Assembly: GCA_964532405.1 (NCBI GenBank)
Contig: CAZHIC010000035.1
Coordinates: forward strand, 1-23,042
DNA: 23,042 nt
Direction of reading: 5' to 3'
Origin: PALSA-1006 sp964532405
Lineage (GTDB): Bacteria > Pseudomonadota > Gammaproteobacteria > Burkholderiales > Gallionellaceae
Shown: piece after piece, positions 7,499 through 15,328 of the stretch
Position numbering within the stretch: the first letter of the stretch is position 1
Layout: every line of letters starts with the position of its first letter
Program-made: the position numbers and the translations under genes
The notes under the pieces: generated by a model
Seen by the model: the letters and a program-made list of their open reading frames with translations, nothing else
Database searches by the model: none
What the model was told of the DNA's origin: nothing

Positions 7499-10009
7499 TT
7501 ACTGCCCGATGACTTTCATCTCGGGATGATAAATAGTCACGGTATTTCTACCGTTATGTTTGGCGTAGTACATAGCCAGGTCCGCGTTTTTCGATAACTC
7601 AATTTCGTCCTCGCCATGTTGCGGATAAACGGCGATGCCGATGCTGGCCGAGATGTTGAGCACATGGCCTTCAATATCAAAGGGCTTATCGAGAGCGAGC
7701 CGGATTTTTTCCGCAACGAGTGTGGCATCTTGTTCCGTTTCGATGACGGGTAATAGCACAACGAATTCATCTCCGCCGATGCGCGCAATGGTGTCGGATT
7801 CACGCATGCAACGCTGCATACGGAGCGCGGCCTGTTTGAGCAACAAGTCTCCGATGGCATGGCCGAGCGAGTCATTGATGGGCTTGAATTTGTCGAAATC
7901 CAAAAACAAAAGAGCGAGGCGGGCCTGTTCGCGTTTCGCTGTCGCGAGAGCCAGTTGCAGGCGGTCGCTGAGCAAGGTGCGATTGGGCAGATCGGTCAAT
8001 ACATCGTACTGTGCCATGTGGCGGATTTTCTCTTCCGCATTTTTGCGATCAGTGATGTCGGTGATGAAGCCGTGCCAGAGGATGCTGCCGTCCTCGAGCT
8101 TCTCGGGCTGCGCATCGCCCAGACGCCAGCGCGTGCCTTGGCTCGGTAGTGTCAGGCGATATTCGATATGCCAGCGCGTAAGAGTGCGTGCGGACTCTTC
8201 CATCGAAGCCGCAAGCCGCGCCGCATCTTCTGGATGTCGGAAACCGAAAAATGGCGTGGCATCTTCGCGCAGATCTGCGGGGGTGAGGCCGTACATCGTG
8301 CGCACGGCTTCGCTGATGAAGGGAAAGCAGGTGCGACCATCCGGGTACATGCGGAATTGGAAAATAATGCCGGGAACTTCGGCGGAAATTTTGCTGAGCA
8401 GGTCATGGCTTTGCTGTAGTTCCTGCTTATTCAGAATTTTTTCTATTACGATGCTGGCCAAATGGGCGGAGCGTTCGATGAGTTGTATGTCTGCATCCGA
8501 GGGTGGTTGCGCCTTGTGATGATAGATGGCAAAGGTGCCAAGTATTTTCCCCGAGGAAGACCGGATCGGTTCCGACCAGCACGAGCCCAAGCCGGCATCT
8601 GCCGCCAGTTTTTTGAACGGAGCCCAGCTGGGGTGGGTCAGGATGTCTTCAACGATGGTGCGTTTGCCGGTGTAGGCCGTACTGCCGCAGGAGCCCACGT
8701 TGGGGCCGATCTCCAGCCCGTCTATCGCCGTCTTATAAAAATCGGGAAGGCTGGGAGCGGCTCCCGTATGGAGGTGTTTGCCATCTTGGGTCATCAGCAA
8801 GATGGAACATAAGGCGCCGGGAGATTGAATTTCCACACTCCTGACTAGCGCATCCAATATTTCGGGGAGTGGCGGGTTGCTAAAAAGCAACTCTAAAATA
8901 TGGCTGCGCGCCTGCTCGCGTTGATGGATCATTCCGCGTTCTTCGATGCCCAGCTTGAGCTTGCGATTGATGTGAAAGATGTAGGCGGCGACCGCACTGA
9001 TCAATCCGAACAGCAGCAAGGCTCCCCACAGGCTGCGATAAAACCAGGTGAGGTCGCGTTGCGGATGCGCATCGTAGATAAAACCATCCAGAGAAAAATT
9101 GCGCGGCAACATGCCCGCGTCTGCATAGACCCCGGCAATGTGTTGCCAGCGACTGGGATTGGAGTAGCCGATTTCAATGAGATCCGGTTGCAGCAGAGGA
9201 ATCATCTGTTCGGATTCAAACAACAGGTAATCGCGGGAATGTTGTTTGGTGTATTTGCGCAAGATCAGATCAATGATTTCATCGCGATGTTCTTTGGCGT
9301 AGCGCCAGCCATGCAGGCTTGCCTCACGGAAAGCTTTGACGCGATCAGGATGGTCGTGCAACTCTTGTTCGGAAGTGAAAAGATTGTCACCGAGAAAATC
9401 GATCCCGGCCTTGCGCGGTGAAAAAGTTTGGTAGGCGAAGTGGGCGCGGTCGAAGTAATACGGTTGGTTGGACAGGTAGCCCGATATGGCATCAACTTTA
9501 CCGTCGATCAAATCTTGCGGGTTAAAGCTGTGAGGTACGGATTGGATCAGGCGTGACGGGATGCCTTCTTTTTTGAGATAGGCCAGCAATTCGTCCGACT
9601 GGGGTTCTAGCATGACGCGCTTGCCCGCCAAGTCTTTGATGCTCTCTATTCCCTTGCCTTTAGCGGTGTAAATCACGTAAGACGAATGCTGAAAAATCAC
9701 CGCTAATGCCACCACCGGCTTGCCTGCGGCGCGTGCCAATAGCAAGCTGCTGGTGCCCACGCCGAATTGCGCTTCGCTATTCAAAACGCGTTCGATAGGA
9801 TCGGTATTAGGTTCGGCTTCTTCTATATGAACATCCAGCCCGGCTGCTTTGTAGAAGCCTTGTTCTTGAGCCGCGTAATAACCGGCAAACTGGAACGCAT
9901 GTGCCCATTTGAGTTGCAGCGTGACATTTTCGAGCGCGAAAGAATCGCTGCAAAAACACAGTCCGGCAGAAAGGAGGAGTTGTTGCGTGAGGCGTGTTAC
10001 AGAATGCAT
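7499..10009 (-). CDS. NMT1/THI5-sensor diguanylate cyclase with GAF and PAS domains
   Basis: This 836-residue membrane protein should make c-di-GMP from GTP in response to a periplasmic small molecule. Order of parts: signal peptide (1-25), periplasmic binding domain of the NMT1/THI5 type (about 28-315; LKWAHAFQFAGYYAAQEQGF is its hallmark), one membrane helix (325-346), GAF (about 370-525; GSCGSTAYTG), PAS with PAC (about 535-655; ends GFITDITDRKNAEE) and GGDEF (about 668-830). The active loop is intact GGDEF at 745-749, and RESD at 736-739 is a proper RxxD inhibitory site, so the enzyme is probably active and product-inhibited. NMT1 domains bind pyrimidine thiamine precursors or other small organics, so that ligand class is a guess. 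The gene is convergent with the ATP-grasp gene nine bases away and stands alone. ATG 10009 has only a weak ribosome site. Confidence 0.9.
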   Translation of the reverse strand: MHSVTRLTQQLLLSAGLCFCSDSFALENVTLQLKWAHAFQFAGYYAAQEQGFYKAAGLDVHIEEAEPNTDPIERVLNSEAQFGVGTSSLLLARAAGKPVVALAVIFQHSSYVIYTAKGKGIESIKDLAGKRVMLEPQSDELLAYLKKEGIPSRLIQSVPHSFNPQDLIDGKVDAISGYLSNQPYYFDRAHFAYQTFSPRKAGIDFLGDNLFTSEQELHDHPDRVKAFREASLHGWRYAKEHRDEIIDLILRKYTKQHSRDYLLFESEQMIPLLQPDLIEIGYSNPSRWQHIAGVYADAGMLPRNFSLDGFIYDAHPQRDLTWFYRSLWGALLLFGLISAVAAYIFHINRKLKLGIEERGMIHQREQARSHILELLFSNPPLPEILDALVRSVEIQSPGALCSILLMTQDGKHLHTGAAPSLPDFYKTAIDGLEIGPNVGSCGSTAYTGKRTIVEDILTHPSWAPFKKLAADAGLGSCWSEPIRSSSGKILGTFAIYHHKAQPPSDADIQLIERSAHLASIVIEKILNKQELQQSHDLLSKISAEVPGIIFQFRMYPDGRTCFPFISEAVRTMYGLTPADLREDATPFFGFRHPEDAARLAASMEESARTLTRWHIEYRLTLPSQGTRWRLGDAQPEKLEDGSILWHGFITDITDRKNAEEKIRHMAQYDVLTDLPNRTLLSDRLQLALATAKREQARLALLFLDFDKFKPINDSLGHAIGDLLLKQAALRMQRCMRESDTIARIGGDEFVVLLPVIETEQDATLVAEKIRLALDKPFDIEGHVLNISASIGIAVYPQHGEDEIELSKNADLAMYYAKHNGRNTVTIYHPEMKVIGQ

Positions 10010-10081
10010 CGCAATATCGTTACCGGGTTCGCAAAACGAGCGCGATTCTGCACGCTAATGTGACTGCCGACAATATGCAAA

Positions 10082-10115
10082 ACGGCCTATATATTTAGAA
10101 AAATATATAGGCCGT
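10082..10115 (-). terminator. Rho-independent terminator of mdh
   Basis: A perfect 15-bp stem (ACGGCCTATATATTT and its complement) with a 4-base loop lies about 56 bases beyond the mdh stop. On the minus strand the stem is followed by TTTT. The outer half is GC-rich and the inner half is AT-only. Confidence 0.65.
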
Positions 10116-10171
10116 CCGCCGTTGTGTTGACGGGGGTAAGCGGATGAAAAGATTTATTGGGCGGGCTGCGA

Positions 10172-11155
10172 TTATCCCAGCAGATGTTTTACCAGCTCGC
10201 GCTCGTCGAGCAGCTCTTTGTAACTGTCCATCATGTGTCTGCGCCCGAGGTCGCTGATGGGCAGGTCTTTCACGATGGTGTAATGGCCGTTGCGGCAGGT
10301 GACGGGGAAGCCGTACAGCACGCCTTCGGGGATGCCGTAGCTGCCGTCGGACGGCACGCTCATGGTGATCCAGTCGTTATGGTGAGAATGCAGCAGCCAG
10401 TCGTGGACGTGGCCGATGGCGGCATTGGCGGCACTGGCGGCGCTGCTCAAGCCGCGTGCTTCGATCACCGCCGCGCCGCGTTTCTGTACGGTGGGGATGA
10501 ATTCCTTTTCGATCCAATCATGATCTTGCAGGATGTCCAGCACTTTGCGACCACGTATCTCCGCGTGGGAGAGGTCGGGATATTGTGTGCCGGAATGGTT
10601 GCCCCAGATGACCATCTTCTTGATGTCCTGGATGGGCTGGAATAATTTCAACGCGACCTGCGTGATGGCGCGATTGTGGTCGAGGCGCATCATGGCGCTG
10701 AAATTGCGCGGGTCGAGATCGGGCGCATTCTTCATGGCGATGAGCGCGTTGGTGTTGGCGGGGTTGCCCACCACCAGCACCTTCACATGGCGCGCGGCGA
10801 CCTCGTTGAGGATGCGCCCTTGCTCGGAGAAGATCGCGCCGTTGGCTTCGAGCAGGTCTTTGCGTTCCATGCCTTTGCTGCGCGGACGTGCGCCCACCAT
10901 CATGACGATTTCGGCATCGTGGAAGGCGACGCGCGGATCGTCGGTGATGATGACCTGTTGCAGGTTGGGGAAAGCGCAGTCTTCCAGCTCCATCGCCACG
11001 CCGCGCAGCGCCGGTTGCGCCTGCGGGATGTCCAGCAATTGCAGGATGATGGGCTGTTCGCGACCCAGCATGTCACCGTTGGCGATGCGGAATAACATGC
11101 TGTAACCGATCTGCCCTGCGGCTCCGGTGATGGCGATGCGGATAGGTGCTTTCAT
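10172..11155 (-). CDS. mdh: Malate dehydrogenase (NAD)
   Basis: This enzyme oxidises malate to oxaloacetate in the TCA cycle. The 327-residue sequence has the Rossmann loop GAAGQIGY (11-18), substrate arginines in GARPRSKGMER (R92, R98), the Asp/Arg pair in LDHNR (D159, R162) and catalytic His187 in WGNHSGTQ. The length and form are those of the betaproteobacterial and actinobacterial type rather than the 312-residue E. coli type. ATG 11155 has AGAGGAG about six bases upstream, a strong ribosome site. It is monocistronic: a long inverted repeat separates it from the LysR gene and a terminator follows it. Confidence 0.96.
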   Translation of the reverse strand: MKAPIRIAITGAAGQIGYSMLFRIANGDMLGREQPIILQLLDIPQAQPALRGVAMELEDCAFPNLQQVIITDDPRVAFHDAEIVMMVGARPRSKGMERKDLLEANGAIFSEQGRILNEVAARHVKVLVVGNPANTNALIAMKNAPDLDPRNFSAMMRLDHNRAITQVALKLFQPIQDIKKMVIWGNHSGTQYPDLSHAEIRGRKVLDILQDHDWIEKEFIPTVQKRGAAVIEARGLSSAASAANAAIGHVHDWLLHSHHNDWITMSVPSDGSYGIPEGVLYGFPVTCRNGHYTIVKDLPISDLGRRHMMDSYKELLDERELVKHLLG

Positions 11156-11250
11156 GCTGTTCTCCTCTGGGTTGTTGTGCGGGCATTCTGCCAGTGTTCG
11201 CGGGTCTGGTATAGAGAAAGCCGATTCCGCGTAAATATTAAATCTTAATT

Positions 11251-11379
11251 AGCCACGGATGAACACGGATCGACACGAATAAGCTGCATGCCGAATAGGG
11301 GGGCGGTATTATTTTCCGGTGATTCAGGGATGGGTTTTTCGTCGTCAAAATCCGTGTGTATCCGTGTTCATCCGTGGCT
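11251..11379. repeat. Inverted-repeat element, CCACGGATGAACACGGAT type
   Basis: Perfect 20-bp arms lie at 11251-11270 and 11360-11379 and extend with mismatches to about 30 bp. They flank roughly 90 bp that I cannot identify. The arms are built from repeats of CACGGAT. From memory, the same wording is scattered through many environmental bacterial genomes, often producing spurious peptides such as IRVHPWL; that minus-strand reading exists here. It fills the 254-base gap between mdh and the LysR gene. I see no transposase or target duplication. Confidence 0.75.
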
Positions 11380-11409
11380 GACTTGCTCTTGCTGACGCAG
11401 ATACTGCTC

Positions 11410-12315
11410 TTAGCCCTTTTGCATAAACTGCTCAAGGTGATCCAGAAACACGCGGGTCTTCACAGGCAGATAGCGGCGCATCGGCATCACCGCCCATGCG
11501 GGCACAGAAGGAAAGCACCATTCCGGCAATACGCGCACCAGCCGTTTCAGGCGCACATCTTCCCGCGTGAAGCGATCGGGCAACGCGCCGATGCCCGCCC
11601 CGTCCAGCAGCAATTGCTGGATGACGCCGATGGAGTTGAGCGCCATGCGTCCGGGCGGAACGCCTTCCCAAACGGCTTTGCCGCGCGACAGTTTCCACGG
11701 AATTGGCTGGCCGCGATTGGAGAGCAGGCGCACCGCGATGTGCTGATGCAGATCGTCGGGGTGTTTGGGCGCCGGATGAAGGCTCAGATAAATGGGGCTG
11801 GCATACAGTCCGAGGTGTTGTTCGTCTATCTTGCGCGCCACTAATGTGGAGTCGTTTTCCAGTGCGCCCATGCGGATGGCGAGATCGAAGCGTTCTCCGA
11901 TCAGATCAACGAGGCGCGAGCTGAGATCGAGGTCGAGTTGTATTTCAGGATAAGTTTCAACGAAGGTGGCAAGCGCGCGTGACAGATTATTTCTGGCGTA
12001 GTCTTCCGGCATGGAGATGCGCAGCCGTCCGCGCGGTTGCACATCTTGGCTGCGCACGAAATCTTGTGTCACCGCGACTTCTTCTGCCACGCGGCGGCAA
12101 TGGTCGAGAAATTCCTGGCCGAATTCGGTGAGCGTCAAACGGCGCGTGGTGCGCAGCAACAGGCGTTGCCCCAGCGCGGCTTCAAGGTTCGTCAAGCGCC
12201 GCGAGACGGTGGCTTTGGGCATGGACAGATGTTCGGCAGCACGCACCAAACTCCCTTGTTCGACGATAGCGGCGAACAAGATGTAATCGTCAGCGGAGAT
12301 ATTTTTTTGTTCCAT
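11410..12315 (-). CDS. LysR-family transcriptional regulator
   Basis: This 301-residue DNA-binding regulator has an N-terminal winged helix-turn-helix (about 8-66; ADDYILFAAIVEQGSLVRAAEHL then KATVSRRLTNLE) and a LysR substrate-binding domain (about 92-297; GRLRISMPEDYARN, FDLAIRMGALEN). It is of the CrgA/AaeR-like type that often regulates a divergent neighbour. The neighbour is a pirin gene starting 92 bases away on the other strand, a common pairing, so it probably controls pirin and itself. ATG 12315 is chosen because the helix-turn-helix follows at once. The ribosome site is weak. Confidence 0.92.
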   Translation of the reverse strand: MEQKNISADDYILFAAIVEQGSLVRAAEHLSMPKATVSRRLTNLEAALGQRLLLRTTRRLTLTEFGQEFLDHCRRVAEEVAVTQDFVRSQDVQPRGRLRISMPEDYARNNLSRALATFVETYPEIQLDLDLSSRLVDLIGERFDLAIRMGALENDSTLVARKIDEQHLGLYASPIYLSLHPAPKHPDDLHQHIAVRLLSNRGQPIPWKLSRGKAVWEGVPPGRMALNSIGVIQQLLLDGAGIGALPDRFTREDVRLKRLVRVLPEWCFPSVPAWAVMPMRRYLPVKTRVFLDHLEQFMQKG

Positions 12316-12406
12316 TTATGGGATAGTCTATCTCGAATTTATGGCTTTATCTATTTTTTCGAGACGCCTACCATGTGCTTACTTTCACTTCATTGAGGAG
12401 CACGCC
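12316..12406. promoter_or_regulatory. Divergent LysR-pirin control region
   Basis: Two dyads lie in this gap: a perfect GATAG-T-CTATC at 12322-12332, and an inverted pair TCTCGAA (12331-12337) and TTCGAGA (12358-12364). LysR regulators bind interrupted dyads of this kind between divergent genes, so these are candidate sites. No operator can be assigned with certainty. Confidence 0.4.
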
Positions 12407-13273
12407 ATGAGCAACGTCAATCAAGCAATGCTGCATCAATCGCGCGCTATCGACCACCTCATCACGGGTGTCGCCACCTCGGATGGCGCGGGCGTGAAGC
12501 TGACGCGCGTGCTCACGGGCAAGCTGCAACGCCGCCTCGATCCGTTCCTGATGTTGGACGCGTTCGGCAGCGACGACCCGGACGATTACATCGCGGGCTT
12601 CCCCGATCATCCGCATCGCGGCTTTGAAACGGTGACCTACATGCTCTCCGGGCGTATGCGCCATCGCGACAGTGTGGGTCACGAAGGGCTGTTGGGGGAC
12701 GGCGGTGTGCAGTGGATGGTGGCAGGTCGCGGCGTGATCCACTCCGAGATACCCGAGCAAAAAGACGGCGTGATGGAAGGCTTTCAGCTCTGGCTCAATC
12801 TACCCGCCAAAAACAAGATGGCCGAGCCGTGGTATCAGGATTTTCCCAGCTCGACGATTCCCGAATACGTCACTGCTGATGGTGTTACGGTGCGCGTGAT
12901 CGCGGGTAGCAGCAACGGTGTGGCGGGGGCGGTCACGCGCGAGATCACCGAGCCGCTGTATCTCGACATCCACATGCCTGCGGGCGTCTCGTTTTCGACC
13001 GCGTTACCCGCCACGCATAATGCTTTTATCTACGTATATCGCGGTGCAGTGGAGGTGAGTGGGGCGCGAGTGGATGCGCAGCGCATGGGCATCTTGAGCA
13101 ACACGCCGGGAGCCGACGGGGTGACGCTCACCGCAAGCGAAGATGCGCGCCTGATCCTGATTGCGGGCAAGCCGCTCAACGAACCCATCGTGCAATACGG
13201 GCCGTTTGTGATGAACACGCAAGAAGAGATTCATCAGGCGTTGGATGATTTTCGTTCCGGCCGCTTCGCCTAA
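12407..13273 (+). CDS. Pirin family protein
   Basis: This is a bicupin iron-binding protein of 288 residues. The metal ligands expected from human pirin are present as H68 and H70 (HPHRGFE) and H112 and E114 (IHSE), after the typical DPFLMLDAFG strand; GVQWMVAGRGVIHSE is a pirin hallmark. Bacterial pirins have been linked to quercetin dioxygenase activity and to redox or metabolic control, but the role here is unknown. ATG 12407 has GAGGAG at a good distance. It is divergent from a LysR gene, which probably regulates it. A long inverted repeat begins 15 bases after the stop and may act in transcript ending. Confidence 0.92.
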   Translation: MSNVNQAMLHQSRAIDHLITGVATSDGAGVKLTRVLTGKLQRRLDPFLMLDAFGSDDPDDYIAGFPDHPHRGFETVTYMLSGRMRHRDSVGHEGLLGDGGVQWMVAGRGVIHSEIPEQKDGVMEGFQLWLNLPAKNKMAEPWYQDFPSSTIPEYVTADGVTVRVIAGSSNGVAGAVTREITEPLYLDIHMPAGVSFSTALPATHNAFIYVYRGAVEVSGARVDAQRMGILSNTPGADGVTLTASEDARLILIAGKPLNEPIVQYGPFVMNTQEEIHQALDDFRSGRFA

Positions 13274-13288
13274 GCAAATTCAAAAACT

Positions 13289-13376
13289 TTATCCGCAGAT
13301 TACGCAGATTAACGCAGATTTTTTTGATTAGTGGGTTTGATTTTAATCTGCGTCAATCTGCGAAATCTGCGGATAA
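13289..13376. repeat. Inverted-repeat element, CGCAGATT type, in the b561 leader
   Basis: Two 32-bp arms (13289-13320 and 13345-13376) are complementary at 30 of 32 positions around a 24-base loop. Each arm is three short copies of CGCAGATT with spacers. It is a distinct family from the repeat at 11251. It ends a few bases before the ribosome site of the cytochrome b561 gene, so in RNA it would form a long hairpin next to that site. Confidence 0.8.
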
Positions 13377-13389
13377 AAAAGGGGGAGTA

Positions 13390-13938
13390 ATGAGTACAAC
13401 AACCGAACGCTATAACAACACCGCCATCGCGCTGCACTGGCTGGTGGCGCTGCTGATCTTTGCCGCATTTCCGCTCGGCCTGTATATGCACGATCTGCCC
13501 TTGTCGCCGACCAAGTTGCAGCTTTATAGTTACCACAAATGGATGGGTATGACGGTTCTGGCGCTCGCGGCGTTGCGCGTGGTATGGCGCGCAACGCATA
13601 AGCCGCCTGCCTTGCCCGATGCCATGCCGCGCTGGCAGAAGATCGCCAGTGAAGCCACGCACCGGTTTTTATATGTGCTGCTTTTTGTGGTGCCGTTATC
13701 CGGCTGGCTGATGAGTTCGGCCAAGGGCTTCAAGACGGTGTGGTTCGGGGTGTTGCCGCTGCCCGACCTGGTCGGCAAGGACAAAGCGCTGGGCGATGTG
13801 CTTGCGGGCGTGCATGAGAGTCTAAATTACATTCTGCTTGCGCTGGTGGCGCTGCATGTCGCCGCAGTGTTGAAGCATCGTTTTATAGACAGGGATGATG
13901 TCATGTCCCGTATGTTGCCGACAGGAAGCCGCTCATGA
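13390..13938 (+). CDS. Cytochrome b561 family membrane protein
   Basis: This is a four-helix inner-membrane dihaem cytochrome of 182 residues that passes electrons between quinone and periplasmic partners. Helices lie at about 11-33, 50-66, 92-111 and 143-163. Likely haem ligands are H16 (ALHWLVA), H49 (YHKWMG), H142 (VHESLNY) and H156 (ALHVAAV), the usual pattern. ATG 13390 follows GGGGGAG, a strong ribosome site set just behind the inverted repeat. Its stop overlaps the next start (ATGA), so it is translationally coupled to the first YceI gene. Paired b561 and YceI genes are common (E. coli yceJ-yceI), suggesting the YceI proteins bind a lipid or quinone handled with the cytochrome. Confidence 0.93.
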   Translation: MSTTTERYNNTAIALHWLVALLIFAAFPLGLYMHDLPLSPTKLQLYSYHKWMGMTVLALAALRVVWRATHKPPALPDAMPRWQKIASEATHRFLYVLLFVVPLSGWLMSSAKGFKTVWFGVLPLPDLVGKDKALGDVLAGVHESLNYILLALVALHVAAVLKHRFIDRDDVMSRMLPTGSRS

Positions 13939-14504
13939 GACTTTTGCGCATCGCGTTGTTGAGTCTGACTCTGCTTGGCAGTCACGCCTCCGCGCTTGAA
14001 TTCAAACAAGTGTTGGCGAATGAAAGTTCGGTGACTTTTTTCTACAAGCAAATGGGCGTGCCGCTGGATGGCAAGTTCAACAAGTTTGCCGCGCAGCTGG
14101 CATTTGACCCCGCTAAGATCGCCAGCGCGCAAGCGCGTATCGACATCGACGTTGCCAGCATCGACACAGGTTCAACGGAAGCCAACGATGAAGTGATCGG
14201 CAAGCTGTGGTTTAACGCCAAGACTTATCCGGTAGCCAGCTTCGTTTCCACCGGGCTTAAAGCCTTGGGCAACAATCGTTATGAGGCGGCAGGCAAGCTC
14301 AGTATCAAGGGCAGGACGCTGGAGGTGAAAGCGCCCGTCACTTTTCAGGCATCGGGTAATCGCGGCGCATTCGATGGCAGCTTCGCCATCAAGCGTCTCG
14401 ACTACGCGATAGGCGAAGGCGAGTGGACCGATGTCGGCACCGTCGCCAACGAGATTCAGATCAAGTTTCACCTCGTCGTGAATGCAGCACCGAGCAAGAA
14501 GTAA
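13935..14504 (+). CDS. YceI family periplasmic protein, copy 1
   Basis: This 189-residue lipocalin-like protein has a signal peptide cut near SHASA (residue 20). YceI proteins form a barrel that binds polyisoprenoid chains in the periplasm. Family features visible are VTFFYKQMGVPLDGKF, ARIDIDVASIDTGS, LWFNAKTYPVASF and AGKLSIKGRTLEV. It is the more divergent of the two copies here, as it lacks the DPTHS opening. It overlaps the b561 stop by four bases and is followed 32 bases later by a second YceI gene. Confidence 0.9.
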   Translation: MRLLRIALLSLTLLGSHASALEFKQVLANESSVTFFYKQMGVPLDGKFNKFAAQLAFDPAKIASAQARIDIDVASIDTGSTEANDEVIGKLWFNAKTYPVASFVSTGLKALGNNRYEAAGKLSIKGRTLEVKAPVTFQASGNRGAFDGSFAIKRLDYAIGEGEWTDVGTVANEIQIKFHLVVNAAPSKK

Positions 14505-14536
14505 TTTTATTTTTAACCACCACTCAGGAGAACACC

Positions 14537-15103
14537 ATGAAAAAATTAGTTGCCATGATGATTGCAGCCTCGCTCACTTCCGTTGCTTATGCCGCCCCGG
14601 AGACTTATGTGATCGATCCAACGCATTCCATGCCGCGCTTCGAGTACAGCCATTTGGGCTTTTCCCAGCAGCTCAGCCGCTTTGATTCCGCTTCCGGCAC
14701 GATCACTATCGACCGCGCCGCCAAGACCGGATCGGTCGATGTGACCATCGATGCCAAGTCGGTCAACACCGGTTCGACTTTGTTTAACGGGCACATCCAG
14801 GGCGAAGACTTTTTTGACACCGCCAAATATCCCACCATCACCTACAAATCGGACAAACTGCAATTCGACGGCGACAAATTAGTCGCGGTGGAAGGTGACT
14901 TGACGATCAAAGGCCTGACCAAATCTGTGACGCTCACCGTAGTATCCATGCTGTGCATGCCGCACCTGATACTCAAGAAATATGCTTGCGGTGCGACGGC
15001 CACAGCCAAGGTGAGGCGTTCGGATTTCAACATGGGTAAATATGCGCCCTTCGTGGGCGACGAAATCACTTTGACCATCCCGGTCGAGTCGATCAAGCAG
15101 TAA
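14537..15103 (+). CDS. YceI family periplasmic protein, copy 2
   Basis: This is a 188-residue canonical YceI with signal peptide cut after AYA (19). It contains YVIDPTHSMPRFEYSHLG, FDSASGTI, NTGSTLFNGHI, FFDTAKYPTITY, GDLTIKGLTKSVTL and the C-terminal RSDFNMGKYAPFVGDEITLTI. Two cysteines (CMPHLILKKYAC) could form a disulphide in the periplasm. ATG 14537 has AGGAG at good spacing; longer frames run into copy 1. It is the third gene of the b561 operon, and a GC-rich hairpin field follows the stop. Confidence 0.93.
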   Translation: MKKLVAMMIAASLTSVAYAAPETYVIDPTHSMPRFEYSHLGFSQQLSRFDSASGTITIDRAAKTGSVDVTIDAKSVNTGSTLFNGHIQGEDFFDTAKYPTITYKSDKLQFDGDKLVAVEGDLTIKGLTKSVTLTVVSMLCMPHLILKKYACGATATAKVRRSDFNMGKYAPFVGDEITLTIPVESIKQ

Positions 15104-15119
15104 CAATCCTTTGTTGGGT

Positions 15120-15285
15120 GGAGTATCCCCTCCCCCATGCAGGGGGAGGGTTAGGGAGGGGGTAGAGTCGTTGAGTGGGGTAGTGGCCACCCCCCTCCGA
15201 GCGGGTGTTGTTTGGGGGTTAGCGCCGTACAAACACGGCCGACCCCATGGGGGGGTTGCCTTCCCCCTGCGAGGGGGAAGGAACA
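15120..15285. repeat. Field of GC-rich palindromes between yceI and OYE genes
   Basis: Two clear hairpins are CCCTCCCCC-ATGCA-GGGGGAGGG (15128-15150) and a 10-bp stem CCTTCCCCCT/AGGGGGAAGG (15259-15281). Between them is an interrupted stem pairing GGGGT-GCCGT with ACGGC-ACCCC (about 15215-15245), plus C/G runs. No gene is seen. The first hairpin could help stop the b561 operon, but no T-run follows it. It resembles the repeat inside the ATP-grasp gene. Confidence 0.65.
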
Positions 15286-15328
15286 TTGAAGCTCAATTAT
15301 TTCATGAATATATTTTAAGGAAATCCGC

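Noticed and set aside
7635..8519. Plus-strand open frame of 294 codons inside the diguanylate cyclase gene
   Set aside because: It is Ser/Arg-rich antisense of a gene with an intact GGDEF and GAF/PAS domains; no ribosome site or domain is seen.
10157..11105. Several plus-strand open frames over mdh
   Set aside because: They mirror a complete malate dehydrogenase with all catalytic residues and show no family features.
11251..11379. Insertion sequence
   Set aside because: There is no transposase frame, the element is too short, and no target duplication is visible at the ends.
11238..11435. Minus-strand 65-codon frame containing IRVHPWL
   Set aside because: It is the translation of the inverted-repeat element, a type known to yield spurious small proteins.
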